Assembly: GCA_001418405.1 (NCBI GenBank)
Contig: LIQL01000216.1
Coordinates: 1-34,513, forward strand
Direction of reading: 5' to 3'
Source of the DNA: Streptomyces diastatochromogenes
GTDB lineage: Bacteria > Actinomycetota > Actinomycetes > Streptomycetales > Streptomycetaceae
DNA: 34,513 bases
Shown here: positions 15,660 through 23,684 of the stretch, in pieces
Position numbering within the stretch: position 1 is the first letter of the stretch
Layout: the number at the start of each line of letters is the position of its first letter
Program-made: the position numbers and the translations under genes
Notes under the pieces: generated by a model
What the model saw: the letters and a program-made list of their open reading frames with translations, nothing else
What the model was told of the DNA's origin: nothing
Database searches by the model: none

Positions 15660-15711
15660 GATTGCCAGTATGACTGGGCAGCTCAGCGGTGGTCTCCCTC
15701 GATCGAGGGAG
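15660..15711 (-). promoter_or_regulatory. Probable leaderless promoter and 18-bp palindrome upstream of the kinase
   Basis: On the minus strand CATACT lies 7 nt before the proposed GTG start, the spacing expected when transcription begins at the start codon. Just upstream is a perfect palindrome, CTCCCTCGATCGAGGGAG (15694-15711), placed about where the -35 region or an upstream operator would be. It is also upstream of the divergent gene at 15796, so it may serve both. The regulator is not identified; the neighbouring response regulator is the obvious candidate. Confidence 0.55.
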
Positions 15712-15795
15712 CCTTTTCTCCCACCTTCCCGCGATGCGCACCCGAGTCCCCGGAACCCATGATCGTGTTCAGCCCGGTTGACGAGAGGACGGCTG

Positions 15796-16320
15796 ATGCA
15801 CACCCAAGGGAGAGCGATGTCACCGCATCACACGGCGCCATCTGAGGTCGTGTCAGGTCGGAGGACATCGACGCCGACTCGGACCGCGCAGAGTCGGACG
15901 GCGTCGAGTCGGACGGCACCGACTCAGGCCACTGGGGCAGAGCCCCCTTCCCGCTTCCTCCAGGGCCACGGCCACGGCCCCGGCCACGGCATGCAGCCTC
16001 CGGCCGGCAGGAACGGCCTGGCGGTGGCCGCCATGGTGCTGGGCCTCACCGGTCTGCTCACCTCGATCCTCGTCATCGGCGGCCTGCTCGGCGTCATCGG
16101 CCTGATCACGGGCATCGTCGCCCTGAGGACGGCCAAACGGACCGGCATCGGCCGGGGCGCGTCCCTCACCGGCGTGGTGACGTCCTTCATCGCGATCGCG
16201 GTGTCCGTCCTCGCCGCCCTCTTCCTGACGTGGTACGCCAACCAGACGCAGCAGTGCTACCGGCCCGACAGCTTCCGGCAGTACCAGCAATGCGTCCACC
16301 AGCAGCTCACCAGTGACTGA
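15796..16320 (+). CDS. Small membrane protein, DUF4190-like
   Basis: A 174-residue protein with a Ser/Thr/Arg-rich cytosolic N-terminus, a Gly/His stretch (QGHGHGPGHG), then two long hydrophobic segments joined by a short basic loop: GLAVAAMVLGLTGLLTSILV onward, and GASLTGVVTSFIAIAVSVLA. This is the DUF4190 arrangement. The C-terminus, probably outside the membrane, has two Cys residues (QQCYRPDSFRQYQQCV) that could form a disulfide. No function is established for the family. The ATG at 15796 has GAGAGG about 8 nt upstream; the ATG at 15817, 4 nt after GGGAG, is a real alternative. It is divergent from the two-component genes and could be a target or accessory sensor of that system. Confidence 0.72.
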   Translation: MHTQGRAMSPHHTAPSEVVSGRRTSTPTRTAQSRTASSRTAPTQATGAEPPSRFLQGHGHGPGHGMQPPAGRNGLAVAAMVLGLTGLLTSILVIGGLLGVIGLITGIVALRTAKRTGIGRGASLTGVVTSFIAIAVSVLAALFLTWYANQTQQCYRPDSFRQYQQCVHQQLTSD

Positions 16321-16328
16321 CCGGCGGC

Positions 16329-16345
16329 CGGCGGCGCGGCCGCCG
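16329..16345 (+). terminator. Short GC hairpin after the DUF4190-like gene
   Basis: CGGCGGC-GCG-GCCGCCG is a perfect 7-3-7 stem-loop 8 nt past the stop codon. In such GC-rich sequence chance hairpins are frequent, so the call is tentative. Confidence 0.4.
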
Positions 16346-16438
16346 ATGCCCCGGCCTCCAGGCACCGCCGAGCGGCCGGCCCCACCGAGGGCTCGGCACC
16401 TACCGCCGTTTTCCCCAAGAATCCACAGGAGTTGACTC

Positions 16439-17608
16439 ATGGATGAGCAGGCATGGCAGAGGGTTCGTTCTTCCAGGCGGCAGCAGGGTGGTCGGCGACG
16501 AGCCGTGCCGGCCACGGCCGCTGTGGCCATCGGCATCATGACGATGGGTGCCCTGGCGCCGCCCGCCGCGTCTGCTGCCGTCAGGCCGGGCACCGTCCAG
16601 CAGGGCCTGAACGCGTTGGTGCGCTCCGACGGCCTGCCTGCCGCGCTGGCGAGCGTCAAGGACCGTGCGGGCCGCGCGGGTACCTACACCGCGGGGGTCG
16701 GGGACCTGGCCACCGGCTCCAAGGTGCCCAGGGACGGCCAGGTGCGGATCGGCAGCAACACCAAGACGTTCACCGCGGTGGTCGTGCTGCAACTGGTCGG
16801 TGAAGGGAAGATCGGCCTCGACGAACCGGTCGACACCTATCTGCCGGGTCTCGTCCGCGGGGAGGGCATCGACGGACGCCGCATCACCGTCCGTCAGCTC
16901 CTCCAGCACACCAGTGGCCTTCCCGATTACGTGGACTACATCGAGGACGCCACCATGCGGCACCGGTACTTCGACCCCCGCGACCTCCTGGACATCGCCT
17001 TCCAGCACAAGGCCCACTTCACCCCCGGGGCGAAATTCGAGTACAGCAGCACGAACTACGTGCTGGCCGGCCTGATCGTCCAGAAAGTCACCGGCCGGCC
17101 CCTCGCCGAGGAGATAGACCAGCGCATCGTCCAACGTGTCGGGCTGCGCCACACCTACTTCCCCGCCCCTGGTGACAGGACCATCCGAGAACCCCATCCC
17201 AAGGGCTACCAAAGGGATCCAGCGGGCGGACCTCTGCGCGACATCACGGAACTGGACCCCTCCGCGGGCTGGGCCGCGGGCCAGATGACCTCCACCAACT
17301 CCGACCTCAACACGTTCTTCACCGCGCTCCTCACCGGCCGCCTCCTGCCGGCTGCCCAACTCGCCCAGATGCGCACCACCGTCCCCATCGGGAACACCGG
17401 CGCCGGCTACGGACTGGGGCTCATCAGCAGGCCACTGTCGTGCGGCGGTGTCTACTGGGGCCACGGCGGTGACATCCCGGGGTACGAGACCCGGGGCGGA
17501 GCCACCGACGACGGCCGCGCCGCCAACATCGCAGTGACCAGCATCCCGACCGACGAGGCAGCCACGAAGCATCTCGAAAGCGTCGTGGACACGGCCCTCT
17601 GCCGCTGA
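16439..17608 (+). CDS. Secreted serine hydrolase, class C beta-lactamase/DD-peptidase fold
   Basis: A 389-residue exported protein. The N-terminus has a basic stretch (RRQQGGRRR) and a hydrophobic core ending near ASAA (about 44-47), a Sec- or Tat-type signal. The acylating SxxK is S106-N-T-K109. The second motif is Y202-S-S204, where DD-peptidases such as R61 have YxN. The third is His-Gly-Gly at 342-344 in YWGHGGDIPGY. It probably hydrolyses D-Ala-D-Ala-type peptides or esters outside the cell; specificity is open. The ATG at 16439 gives a complete signal peptide. It is single-gene, with a nested terminator downstream shared with the convergent GNAT gene. Confidence 0.9.
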   Translation: MDEQAWQRVRSSRRQQGGRRRAVPATAAVAIGIMTMGALAPPAASAAVRPGTVQQGLNALVRSDGLPAALASVKDRAGRAGTYTAGVGDLATGSKVPRDGQVRIGSNTKTFTAVVVLQLVGEGKIGLDEPVDTYLPGLVRGEGIDGRRITVRQLLQHTSGLPDYVDYIEDATMRHRYFDPRDLLDIAFQHKAHFTPGAKFEYSSTNYVLAGLIVQKVTGRPLAEEIDQRIVQRVGLRHTYFPAPGDRTIREPHPKGYQRDPAGGPLRDITELDPSAGWAAGQMTSTNSDLNTFFTALLTGRLLPAAQLAQMRTTVPIGNTGAGYGLGLISRPLSCGGVYWGHGGDIPGYETRGGATDDGRAANIAVTSIPTDEAATKHLESVVDTALCR

Positions 17609-17666
17609 ACCACGCCTCTCACAAGGGCCGCTGGAGCGGAGGGCCGGTCTGCTCCAGCGGCGTGGT
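17609..17666. terminator. Nested bidirectional terminator
   Basis: CCGCTGGAGC (17628-17637) pairs with GCTCCAGCGG (17651-17660), extended by one G-C pair. An outer pair, ACCACGCC (17609-17616) with GGCGTGGT (17659-17666), offers an alternative fold. The site lies between the convergent serine hydrolase and GNAT genes and can serve both. Confidence 0.75.
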
Positions 17667-17720
17667 CCCGCGGTGACGTCGCGCGACGCCCCGTCGGCCG
17701 ATGCCCCGTTCCCAGTGAGG

Positions 17721-18488
17721 TCAGCGTACGTACGGGGTGGTGGTGGCCAGCGGTACGAACCCCAGGCGTCGCAGGATCGGACGGCTCTGGTCGGACGCGT
17801 CGACCTGGAGGTAGCGGTAGCCGTGTTCGGCCGCGATGCGGGTACGGAAGGCGACCAGGGCCCGGTAGACGCCCCGGCCGCGCCATTCCGGCACGGTGCC
17901 CCCGCCCCACAGGCTCGCGAAGGACGTACCCGGGTGCAACTCCATCCGCGCCGCGCTCACCGGCACGTCACCGGCCATGGCGACGACCGCGGGAGGCAGG
18001 CCGGCGGCCAGCTGGCCCAGCAACAGCTGCCGGTGGTACGGCCGTGCCTCGCCGAACGCCCGCTCCTGCGCGGCCACCGCGAGCTCGACCCCGGCCACAT
18101 CGGTCACCGGCAGCAGGCGCACACCCTCGGGCAGGTCGACGCTCGTGGGCAGGTCGTCGATTTCGGCGACCATCAGCGTCTCCTCGGGCTCGGGTACGAA
18201 CCCCGCCGCCCGCAGCCGTCCCGGTAGGTCGGCCGGCCGGTCGTGGCCGTACAGCTTCCACTCGAACCCGCGCCCCAGAGAGGTGAAGTACCCCACCTGT
18301 TCCGCGACCGCGGCGTCTGCGGTGGCTTCGTCCAGGTCCGACCAGATGATTCCGTTCCAGCCGTCGGCGTCCGCGCCGACATGGCGTACGACGCCGCCCA
18401 CCCGCTCCACCCGGGCTCCGGGCCCATCGGCCCGGATGCCCTGTCGCATCTCGCGATCGAAGAGCGCCAGCACTGTGTCCTGATCCAT
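17721..18488 (-). CDS. GNAT-family N-acetyltransferase
   Basis: A 255-residue protein with an N-terminal extension of about 120 residues and a C-terminal GNAT domain. The acetyl-CoA-binding motif A is visible as GGGTVPEWRGRGVYRALVAF (about 199-218), where RGRGVY is the pyrophosphate loop, followed by the typical DASDQSRPILRRLGF end. It transfers an acetyl group to an unknown amine. The ATG at 18488 lies 8 nt after GGAG. It is convergent with the serine hydrolase. The 157 nt upstream, up to the CGNR gene, contains no gene. Confidence 0.9.
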   Translation of the reverse strand: MDQDTVLALFDREMRQGIRADGPGARVERVGGVVRHVGADADGWNGIIWSDLDEATADAAVAEQVGYFTSLGRGFEWKLYGHDRPADLPGRLRAAGFVPEPEETLMVAEIDDLPTSVDLPEGVRLLPVTDVAGVELAVAAQERAFGEARPYHRQLLLGQLAAGLPPAVVAMAGDVPVSAARMELHPGTSFASLWGGGTVPEWRGRGVYRALVAFRTRIAAEHGYRYLQVDASDQSRPILRRLGFVPLATTTPYVR

Positions 18489-18645
18489 CCGCTCACTCCA
18501 GCACTACCAGGCACGCGAGGCAACGGAAAAAAAGCGGACCGGGCCGGCCCCTACCCGAAACGGGCACCAGCCACGGCCTCCCGGTAGCCGCCCTCGGCCT
18601 GCGAGGACTTGGGCCGACGACGGCAAGACCGTACCGGGGTAACGA

Positions 18646-19221
18646 TCACTCCGCCGATCTGAGGTTTTTGCGCTGGTTGGCGTTGAAGCGCGCTTTCTTC
18701 TGACGATTCCCGCAGGTGTTCATGTCGCACCATCTGCGGGTGCGGCTTTGACTGGTGTCGAAGAAGGCGGCTTGGCAGGTTGGCGATGCGCACAAGGCCA
18801 ATTTCCCGTCTCGTTCGCCGGCGATGATGCTGATCGCGTCGGCGGCGATCACGCTGAGGGCGTCCTCCACGCAGGAAGCCGAGCCGAGCCGCCATCGCCG
18901 CTCACCCTCGGGCGTCAGGACGGCCGCGGCCCGGCCCTGGGCGCTGCGGTCGTTGATGACGTGGACGGCGGACGCGGGGAGCGCGGCCTGGGTCGCGGCC
19001 GCCGTCGCGGCGGCGTGAATCGACTCCCGCAGTTCGCGAGCGAGGTCGAGCTGGGCGGCGGTGCAGGAGTCCACGGCGAGGCCGTTGACCGCCAGCCAGT
19101 CCATGAGTCGGTGCGGCGTGGGAATGCGCTCCACGGCGTCACCATGACGCTCCGACAGGGTCCCCGTGAAGCTGGTGGCCAGCACCTTGCCGAGGCGGAA
19201 GTCAGGAAACCCAGCACGCAT
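18646..19221 (-). CDS. CGNR zinc-finger regulator (ABATE domain)
   Basis: A 191-residue predicted transcription factor. The N-terminal part is the ABATE-type stress-response domain; the C-terminus is the CGNR zinc finger with Cys144 and Cys149 (CASPTC) and Cys165 and Cys170 (CDMNTCGNR), followed by a basic KKARFNANQRK stretch that would contact DNA. The ATG at 19221 has AAGGTGG just upstream, and that ribosome site lies inside the first of two 19-bp operators, so self-repression is likely. It is divergent from an epoxide hydrolase gene. CGNR genes are often next to the hydrolase or transporter they control, which fits this arrangement. Confidence 0.92.
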   Translation of the reverse strand: MRAGFPDFRLGKVLATSFTGTLSERHGDAVERIPTPHRLMDWLAVNGLAVDSCTAAQLDLARELRESIHAAATAAATQAALPASAVHVINDRSAQGRAAAVLTPEGERRWRLGSASCVEDALSVIAADAISIIAGERDGKLALCASPTCQAAFFDTSQSRTRRWCDMNTCGNRQKKARFNANQRKNLRSAE

Positions 19222-19222
19222 G

Positions 19223-19283
19223 GAACCACCTTAGCCGGTTGCGGCGTGGCTCGGAGGACTGCTAGAACCGCCTTAGCCGGTTC
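19223..19283. promoter_or_regulatory. Twin 19-bp operators between the CGNR and epoxide hydrolase genes
   Basis: GAACCACCTTAGCCGGTTG (19223-19241) and GAACCGCCTTAGCCGGTTC (19265-19283) differ at two positions. The second is a perfect 6-7-6 inverted repeat and the first a slightly degenerate one. They start exactly 42 bp apart, four helical turns. The first touches the CGNR start codon and covers a TAAGGT -10-like element on the minus strand; the second lies 20 nt before the hydrolase start. A cooperative pair of CGNR dimers repressing both genes is the simplest reading. Confidence 0.85.
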
Positions 19284-19303
19284 CGCGATGGCCAGGAGGT
19301 CTC

Positions 19304-20476
19304 ATGCCCCGTCCCACCAGCGACGTGCAAGCATTTGAAGCCCACGCAACTGACGCCGACCTCGACGATCTGCGCGCGCGACTGGCCGCGGCACGGCTGC
19401 CGGAGGCCGAGACGGTCCACCGCACCGCGCCCGGCCGTCGCCGATGGGAACAGGGCGTCCCTCTCGCCGACCTCGTCGATGTCGTGAACTACTGGCGCAC
19501 CGGGTACAACTGGCGGTCGTTCGAAGAGCGCCTCAACCAGATCGGCCAGTTCCGCACGACCATCGACGATCTGGGAATCCATTTCCTGCACCGCCGATCC
19601 GCCCGCGCGGATGCCACTCCTCTGCTCTTGACGCACGGCTGGCCGGGCAGCATTGCCGAGTTCGTCGACGTGGTGGACGAGCTGGCGGATCCGAAAGCTG
19701 CGGACGCGCCGGCGTTCCACGTCGTGGCCCCGTCGCTACCGGGCTTTGGTTACAGCGACAAGCCGACCACCACCGGATGGGGAACCGAAAAGATCGCGGC
19801 CGCATGGGTGGAACTGATGGGAAGGCTCGGCTACCGCAAGTTCGTGGCCCACGGCGGTGACTGGGGAGGCAATATCACCACGGTTCTCGGCGGCAGGTTC
19901 CCGGCGCACGTTCTCGGCATCCACACCCTGTTCGCGGAGGCGCCGCCCGGGTCGACGACGGACGGGCTCACGGCGGTCGAGCGCAGGTGGACCGAGGAGA
20001 CCCGCGATTTCTGGCACCATCGCGCGGCGTACGCCAAGCAGCAGGCGACCCGACCGCAGACCATCGGCTACTCGCTCGTCGATTCACCGGTCGGGCTTCT
20101 CGCCTGGATCCTCGACAAGTTCGCCGAGTGGTCGGACACCGAAGACAGCCCGTTCGAGACGATTTCCAGAGACAGGATTCTCGACGACGTCACGCTGTAT
20201 TGGCTGACGCGGACCGGCGCATCATCGGCCCGCATTTACTACGAAAGCCACAACTCCCTCGATCCCGAACTCCGGGTCGACGTGCCGTCGGCGATCACCA
20301 TGTATCCCCGCGACATCGAGAAGAGTCCGCGCCCCTGGGCGCAGGAGCGGTACCGGCAGATCGTCCGGTGGACGGAGCCAGAAATCGGCGGGCATTTCCC
20401 TTCACTGGAGGTCCCCGAGTATTTCGTCAAAGATCTGCAAGAGGGCCTCGCGGCAGTACTGTCGGCCCGTCGGTGA
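19304..20476 (+). CDS. Epoxide hydrolase (alpha/beta-hydrolase, EHN domain)
   Basis: A 390-residue enzyme of the microsomal-type epoxide hydrolase family, adding water to epoxides to give diols. The N-terminal EHN domain (about 8-95, including the WRTGYNWRSFEERLNQ segment) precedes the hydrolase core, which has the oxyanion motif HGWPGS (111-116), nucleophile Asp186 in HGGDWGG and a C-terminal His near 364 (IGGHFPSLE). Lid tyrosines such as those in RIYYESHNS may bind the epoxide oxygen. The ATG at 19304 follows AGGAGG closely. Divergence from the CGNR regulator and the twin operators suggest induction by a xenobiotic or endogenous epoxide, which is inference. Confidence 0.94.
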   Translation: MPRPTSDVQAFEAHATDADLDDLRARLAAARLPEAETVHRTAPGRRRWEQGVPLADLVDVVNYWRTGYNWRSFEERLNQIGQFRTTIDDLGIHFLHRRSARADATPLLLTHGWPGSIAEFVDVVDELADPKAADAPAFHVVAPSLPGFGYSDKPTTTGWGTEKIAAAWVELMGRLGYRKFVAHGGDWGGNITTVLGGRFPAHVLGIHTLFAEAPPGSTTDGLTAVERRWTEETRDFWHHRAAYAKQQATRPQTIGYSLVDSPVGLLAWILDKFAEWSDTEDSPFETISRDRILDDVTLYWLTRTGASSARIYYESHNSLDPELRVDVPSAITMYPRDIEKSPRPWAQERYRQIVRWTEPEIGGHFPSLEVPEYFVKDLQEGLAAVLSARR

Positions 20477-20518
20477 ACGCGGCTGGGTGGCGGCACTCGA
20501 TCACCGCCTGATGCGGCA

Positions 20519-21244
20519 CTACGGGAGCTTGAGAAGCAGTTCGCCGAGTTCGTCCGGCATGGTGATCATGCTGTCGTGGCCGGTCGGGAGCTCCCAGACC
20601 TGCGCGGCGGTTCCGTTGGGTTGGATCGGGGGGACGGGGCGGCGGGTGACGCCCGCCGGGACGGCGCCGACATTGTGGATGTGCGTGCGCGGGATCGCGT
20701 TCACCGCCGGGTTGTCCAGTCGCACCGGCTGCTGCAGGCAGCGCACCGGCTGGTCCGAGAGCATCCCGCGCAGCCAGGCAACGTCCACCGGGTCCGTGAC
20801 GCCGAACAGGCCGAAGGGCGCGGGCTGTTCGGGCATCGGCGGCACCCGCCAGCCGCTCTCGGACTTCTCGGCGAGCGCGATGAGTTGCCGCGTCACGGGT
20901 TGGACGTCGGCTGCGGTCTCGCCGTCCCGAGGGACCATCGCGTCGAGGTAGACCAGGTGCGCGATGCGCTCCGGAATACGGTTTGCGGCGGAGGAGATCA
21001 CCAGCCCCGCGTAGCTGTGGCCGACGAGTACGACGTCGCCGAGGTTCTCCTCGGCGACCAGCCCGACCACGTCGTCGACGTGCGTGTCGAGCCCGACCTC
21101 CGGACCGAGCAGGTGCGCCTTGTCGCCGTAGCCGGTCAGGGACGGCGCGAACACCTGGTGCCCGGCGGCCTCCAGCAGCGGCACCACCCGCTCCCAGCAG
21201 CGTCCGCTGTGCCAAGCACCGTGTACCAGTAGAAATGTGGACAT
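20519..21244 (-). CDS. Alpha/beta-hydrolase, esterase-like
   Basis: A 241-residue hydrolase with the opening FLLVHGAWHSG (4-14), nucleophile Ser77 in VGHSYAG and C-terminal His223 in PTGHDSM. These features match the plant methyl-esterase/hydroxynitrile-lyase-like group found in many Streptomyces. The ATG at 21244 starts directly at the first beta strand; AAGGAAG lies about 12 nt upstream, which is far. A longer frame to 21610 is an artefact crossing the intergenic region. It is convergent with the epoxide hydrolase (42 nt between stops) and divergent from the HxlR regulator, which probably controls it. Confidence 0.88.
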   Translation of the reverse strand: MSTFLLVHGAWHSGRCWERVVPLLEAAGHQVFAPSLTGYGDKAHLLGPEVGLDTHVDDVVGLVAEENLGDVVLVGHSYAGLVISSAANRIPERIAHLVYLDAMVPRDGETAADVQPVTRQLIALAEKSESGWRVPPMPEQPAPFGLFGVTDPVDVAWLRGMLSDQPVRCLQQPVRLDNPAVNAIPRTHIHNVGAVPAGVTRRPVPPIQPNGTAAQVWELPTGHDSMITMPDELGELLLKLP

Positions 21245-21425
21245 GAGTGAATCAATCTTCCTTCGTAGCAGCAGAAGAGCGCGGACCACGCGCATGCCGA
21301 CGGCTCGCGGCTGTTGGTTACCTTTAGTGCCTCGGTATGGTTTGAGCACCACGAGCATGCTGGTGCACGCAACGCGCCGCAGGCAATAAGGCACTTTCCG
21401 GTGCCCCGGTTCTCTGGAGGTAACC
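21245..21425. promoter_or_regulatory. Divergent promoter region with inverted repeats
   Basis: This lower-GC gap holds two nested pairs of inverted elements: GGTTACC near 21316 with GGTAACC at about 21419, just before the HxlR start, and AGTGCCT (21326-21332) with AGGCACT (21389-21395). They could be half-sites for the HxlR protein acting on both divergent genes. Short repeats at this distance can occur by chance, so confidence is low. Confidence 0.4.
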
Positions 21426-21824
21426 ATGGACGCGGCGCGAGACGAGCCGAAGCCGGTGGCGCCGCCCAGCGACGCGTGCCGGACCCGGGTGGTGCTCGAC
21501 ATCGTCGGAGACAAGTGGTCACTGCTGGTCGTGCGCAACCTCAAGGACGGACCACGCCGCTTCACCGAACTCAAGAAGGCCATCGACGGAATCAGCCAGC
21601 GCATGCTCACCGTGACCCTGCGCAGCCTGGAACGTGACGGAATCCTGACCCGGACCGTCTACGAAGTGATGCCGCCGCATGTCAGCTACGAACTCACCGA
21701 GATGGGCATCACCCTGCGCGAGGCCACCGCGCCCCTGCTCGAATGGAGCATCGCGCACCTCGCCCGGATCGACGACGCCCGCGCCGCCTACGACGCCCGC
21801 ACGGATCCCACGCCGGCCTCGTAG
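21426..21824 (+). CDS. HxlR-family transcriptional regulator
   Basis: A 132-residue winged-helix regulator of the HxlR/MarR-like group. Conserved features are Cys18 in DACRTRVVLDIVGDKWSLLV, the FTELKKAIDGISQRMLTVTL recognition region and the wing (RTVYEVMPPHVSYELTEMG). A single early Cys is used for redox or electrophile sensing in several HxlR proteins, so that mode is possible here. The ATG at 21426 has a clear GGAGG 6 nt upstream. Divergence from the alpha/beta-hydrolase suggests it controls that gene. Confidence 0.93.
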   Translation: MDAARDEPKPVAPPSDACRTRVVLDIVGDKWSLLVVRNLKDGPRRFTELKKAIDGISQRMLTVTLRSLERDGILTRTVYEVMPPHVSYELTEMGITLREATAPLLEWSIAHLARIDDARAAYDARTDPTPAS

Positions 21825-21897
21825 CGACCTTCGCAACGGTCCACATCGTGCGCCCGCGGCGCAGCCGAGTTCGCTCAGCCACCCCAGATCGGCGCTG

Positions 21898-22464
21898 GTG
21901 TGTACATTCAACTGCTGGGCACGGGAAGGGAGTTGGACTCCAAGGCAGACGCCCGGCGTCGGAGTCCCACCCTGGCGCGGACTGACCCTGCTGGGCCTGG
22001 GCCTGGTCTCCGCGGTGACGTCCTGGTTACTGCTGATCGCGATGTGCCTGCTGTTCGTCTGGCTGGGCTTCGCGCTGGTGCCTGTGGCGACCCGTGCGCT
22101 ACACGCCCTGACGAATCGTCAACTCCAGCTCGGTCGCCACTGGTTCGGCGTGCCCCCGACCGCTCCGGCGGGATCCGGCGCCGCCCTGCCCGCACTCCGG
22201 TCCACCTCGGGCTCCGCCCCGCCGCTCGTGCGGCGCGCACTGTCCGTGCTCCGGGCCCCGGCCACCCTCGGCCTGTGGGCGGGGCCGTACGTCCTGCGCG
22301 CCCAGTCCCGTGTCTCACAGGCCGTGCTCGGCTCGTCGGACGCCCGCGAGTGGCCCGGGCCGGGGCGGGCCGACGGTCTGGCTGAGCCGTTGAAACCGGG
22401 GCGGAGGTCGGACGCACTCCGCGAAGCGGAAGGCCGGACGTACTCCCCCGCTTCCGACCGCTGA
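21898..22464 (+). CDS. Orphan membrane sensor-domain fragment
   Basis: A 188-residue reading whose N-terminal half resembles the membrane sensor domain found at the front of many Streptomyces histidine kinases. RGLTLLGLGLVSAVTSWLLL and MCLLFVWLGFALVPVATRAL form two membrane passes, followed by the basic LQLGRHWFGVP. No kinase, ATPase or DNA-binding part follows; the C-terminus is low-complexity Ala/Arg/Pro. There is no good ribosome site at the GTG at 21898. The leucine in SWLLL is encoded by TTA (22027-22029). I read it as a decayed or truncated sensor gene, or a small membrane protein of unknown role. Confidence 0.45.
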   Translation: MCTFNCWAREGSWTPRQTPGVGVPPWRGLTLLGLGLVSAVTSWLLLIAMCLLFVWLGFALVPVATRALHALTNRQLQLGRHWFGVPPTAPAGSGAALPALRSTSGSAPPLVRRALSVLRAPATLGLWAGPYVLRAQSRVSQAVLGSSDAREWPGPGRADGLAEPLKPGRRSDALREAEGRTYSPASDR

Positions 22465-22699
22465 CTGCCGCACGTCAACGCACTGAAGGCGTCCGCGCCG
22501 CGACCACCCGGTACGGCGGAGCTCGCACGTGTTCCACGGCACGGTCTCCCTTCCCCGCGCTCCGGGCACGGCCGCGCGGGACAGTCCTCCCGACAGCGCC
22601 TGGAAGAAGACGGCGCGGCGTGCAGGGAGAGGAGCCTGGACGGCGGCACGGCGAGCCCCGATTACCAACGGGTCCCCCGTCTTCGGCAGGATGGGGGCC

Positions 22700-23233
22700 A
22701 TGACTGAGATCCGCACCCCCCGCCTCCTGCTCCGTCGCTGGGACGACGACGACCTCGTGCCCATGGCCGACATCAACGCGGCCCCTCGGGTCATGCACTG
22801 GGTCGACGACGGCTCGGTGCACGACCTGGACCACACGGCGGAGGCCATCGAGCGATGGGAGGAGGAGTGGGACGAGGAGGGCTTCGGGCTCTTCGCCGTC
22901 GAACTGCTCGCCTCGGGGGAACTGGCCGGGTTCACCGGGCTGTACGTGCCTGATTTCCTGCCGGAGGTGGGGCCCGCCGTGGCGATCGGCTGGCGGCTCG
23001 GCCAACAGTTCTGGGGCCAGGGTTACGCGTCCGAAGCCGCCCAGGCCACGCTGGAGTTCGCACTCCAGGACCGCGGCCTCGACCACGTCATCAGCATCAG
23101 CCGGGCCGGCGACACGGCCTCCGAGAACGTCATCCGCAAGCTCGGCATGGTGCTGGAGCGCGAAACGACCCACCCGGTGCACGGCCATCCGCTGCGCGTT
23201 CACAGCATCGACCTCACGGAGTACCAGGCATGA
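22700..23233 (+). CDS. GNAT acetyltransferase, RimJ/RimL-like
   Basis: A 177-residue acetyltransferase of the RimJ/RimL type. It opens with the typical IRTPRLLLRRW, has the acetyl-CoA loop in IGWRLGQQFWGQGYASEAAQ (about 95-114) and ends with SENVIRKLGMVLERE. Such enzymes acetylate protein N-termini or small amines; the target is unknown. I chose the ATG at 22700; one 9 nt earlier (22691) is also possible. The 235 bases upstream contain no identifiable gene. Confidence 0.9.
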   Translation: MTEIRTPRLLLRRWDDDDLVPMADINAAPRVMHWVDDGSVHDLDHTAEAIERWEEEWDEEGFGLFAVELLASGELAGFTGLYVPDFLPEVGPAVAIGWRLGQQFWGQGYASEAAQATLEFALQDRGLDHVISISRAGDTASENVIRKLGMVLERETTHPVHGHPLRVHSIDLTEYQA

Positions 23234-23520
23234 GCCAGCCGGGGCCTCGGATCATCGGGCGACAGGCGACTGGTGTCCAGGCGCCCTCGACTGCATCGGC
23301 CGCCGCGGGGTAGGGCGCGCAGACGACGGCTCGTGCCTGCCCCACCAGGACCTGCGCCTGTATGGGGCTGCGCACAGTGTCGGTGCCTGAGAGCTCTCGG
23401 GCGATGTAGTGGTTGAGCCGCCGGCACCGGGCCGCAGGTGCCGGGCCGCAGGCATGCCTGTCGAGTTCGCCGCCGACCGCACCTTCACCGCGTTCGGCCG
23501 GCGCAGGTCCCGCGCCGGCC

Positions 23521-23580
23521 ACGGCCAGCCAGGCAGACAGCCCAGGCAGCCAGGCAGCTAGCCAGCCGGGCAGCCAGGCC
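23521..23580. repeat. Degenerate CAGCCAGGCAG tandem repeat
   Basis: Five or so imperfect copies of a GCCAGGCAG/GCCAGCCGGGCAG unit lie in this 60-bp block. It gives Ala/Ser/Gln/Gly-rich translations on the plus strand. There is no evidence that it is coding. Confidence 0.6.
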
Positions 23581-23613
23581 GCGGGACCCCACCCCCGGCT
23601 GCCGAGTCGGCGC

Positions 23614-23635
23614 TCCATAACTTCCGTGTTATGGA
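23614..23635. promoter_or_regulatory. Perfect 8-6-8 palindrome, candidate operator
   Basis: TCCATAAC-TTCCGT-GTTATGGA is a perfect inverted repeat in an AT-richer pocket. Its size and AT-rich arms fit a MarR- or TetR-type operator. It lies about 160 bp upstream of the protease start, with no nearer gene. Confidence 0.55.
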
Positions 23636-23684
23636 CAAGCGTTAGTACTCCGTTCACGAATCCCTACGGGAGCATGGTCGTGTT

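Noticed and set aside
23214..23657. Minus-strand frame of 147 codons
   Set aside because: Crosses the low-complexity CAGCCAGGCAG repeat and the palindrome, overlaps the end of the GNAT gene, and has no ribosome site.
23631..23673. A tRNA-like look to the AT-richer sequence after the 23614 palindrome
   Set aside because: No acceptor stem, T-loop (GGTTCRA) or anticodon arm could be paired.
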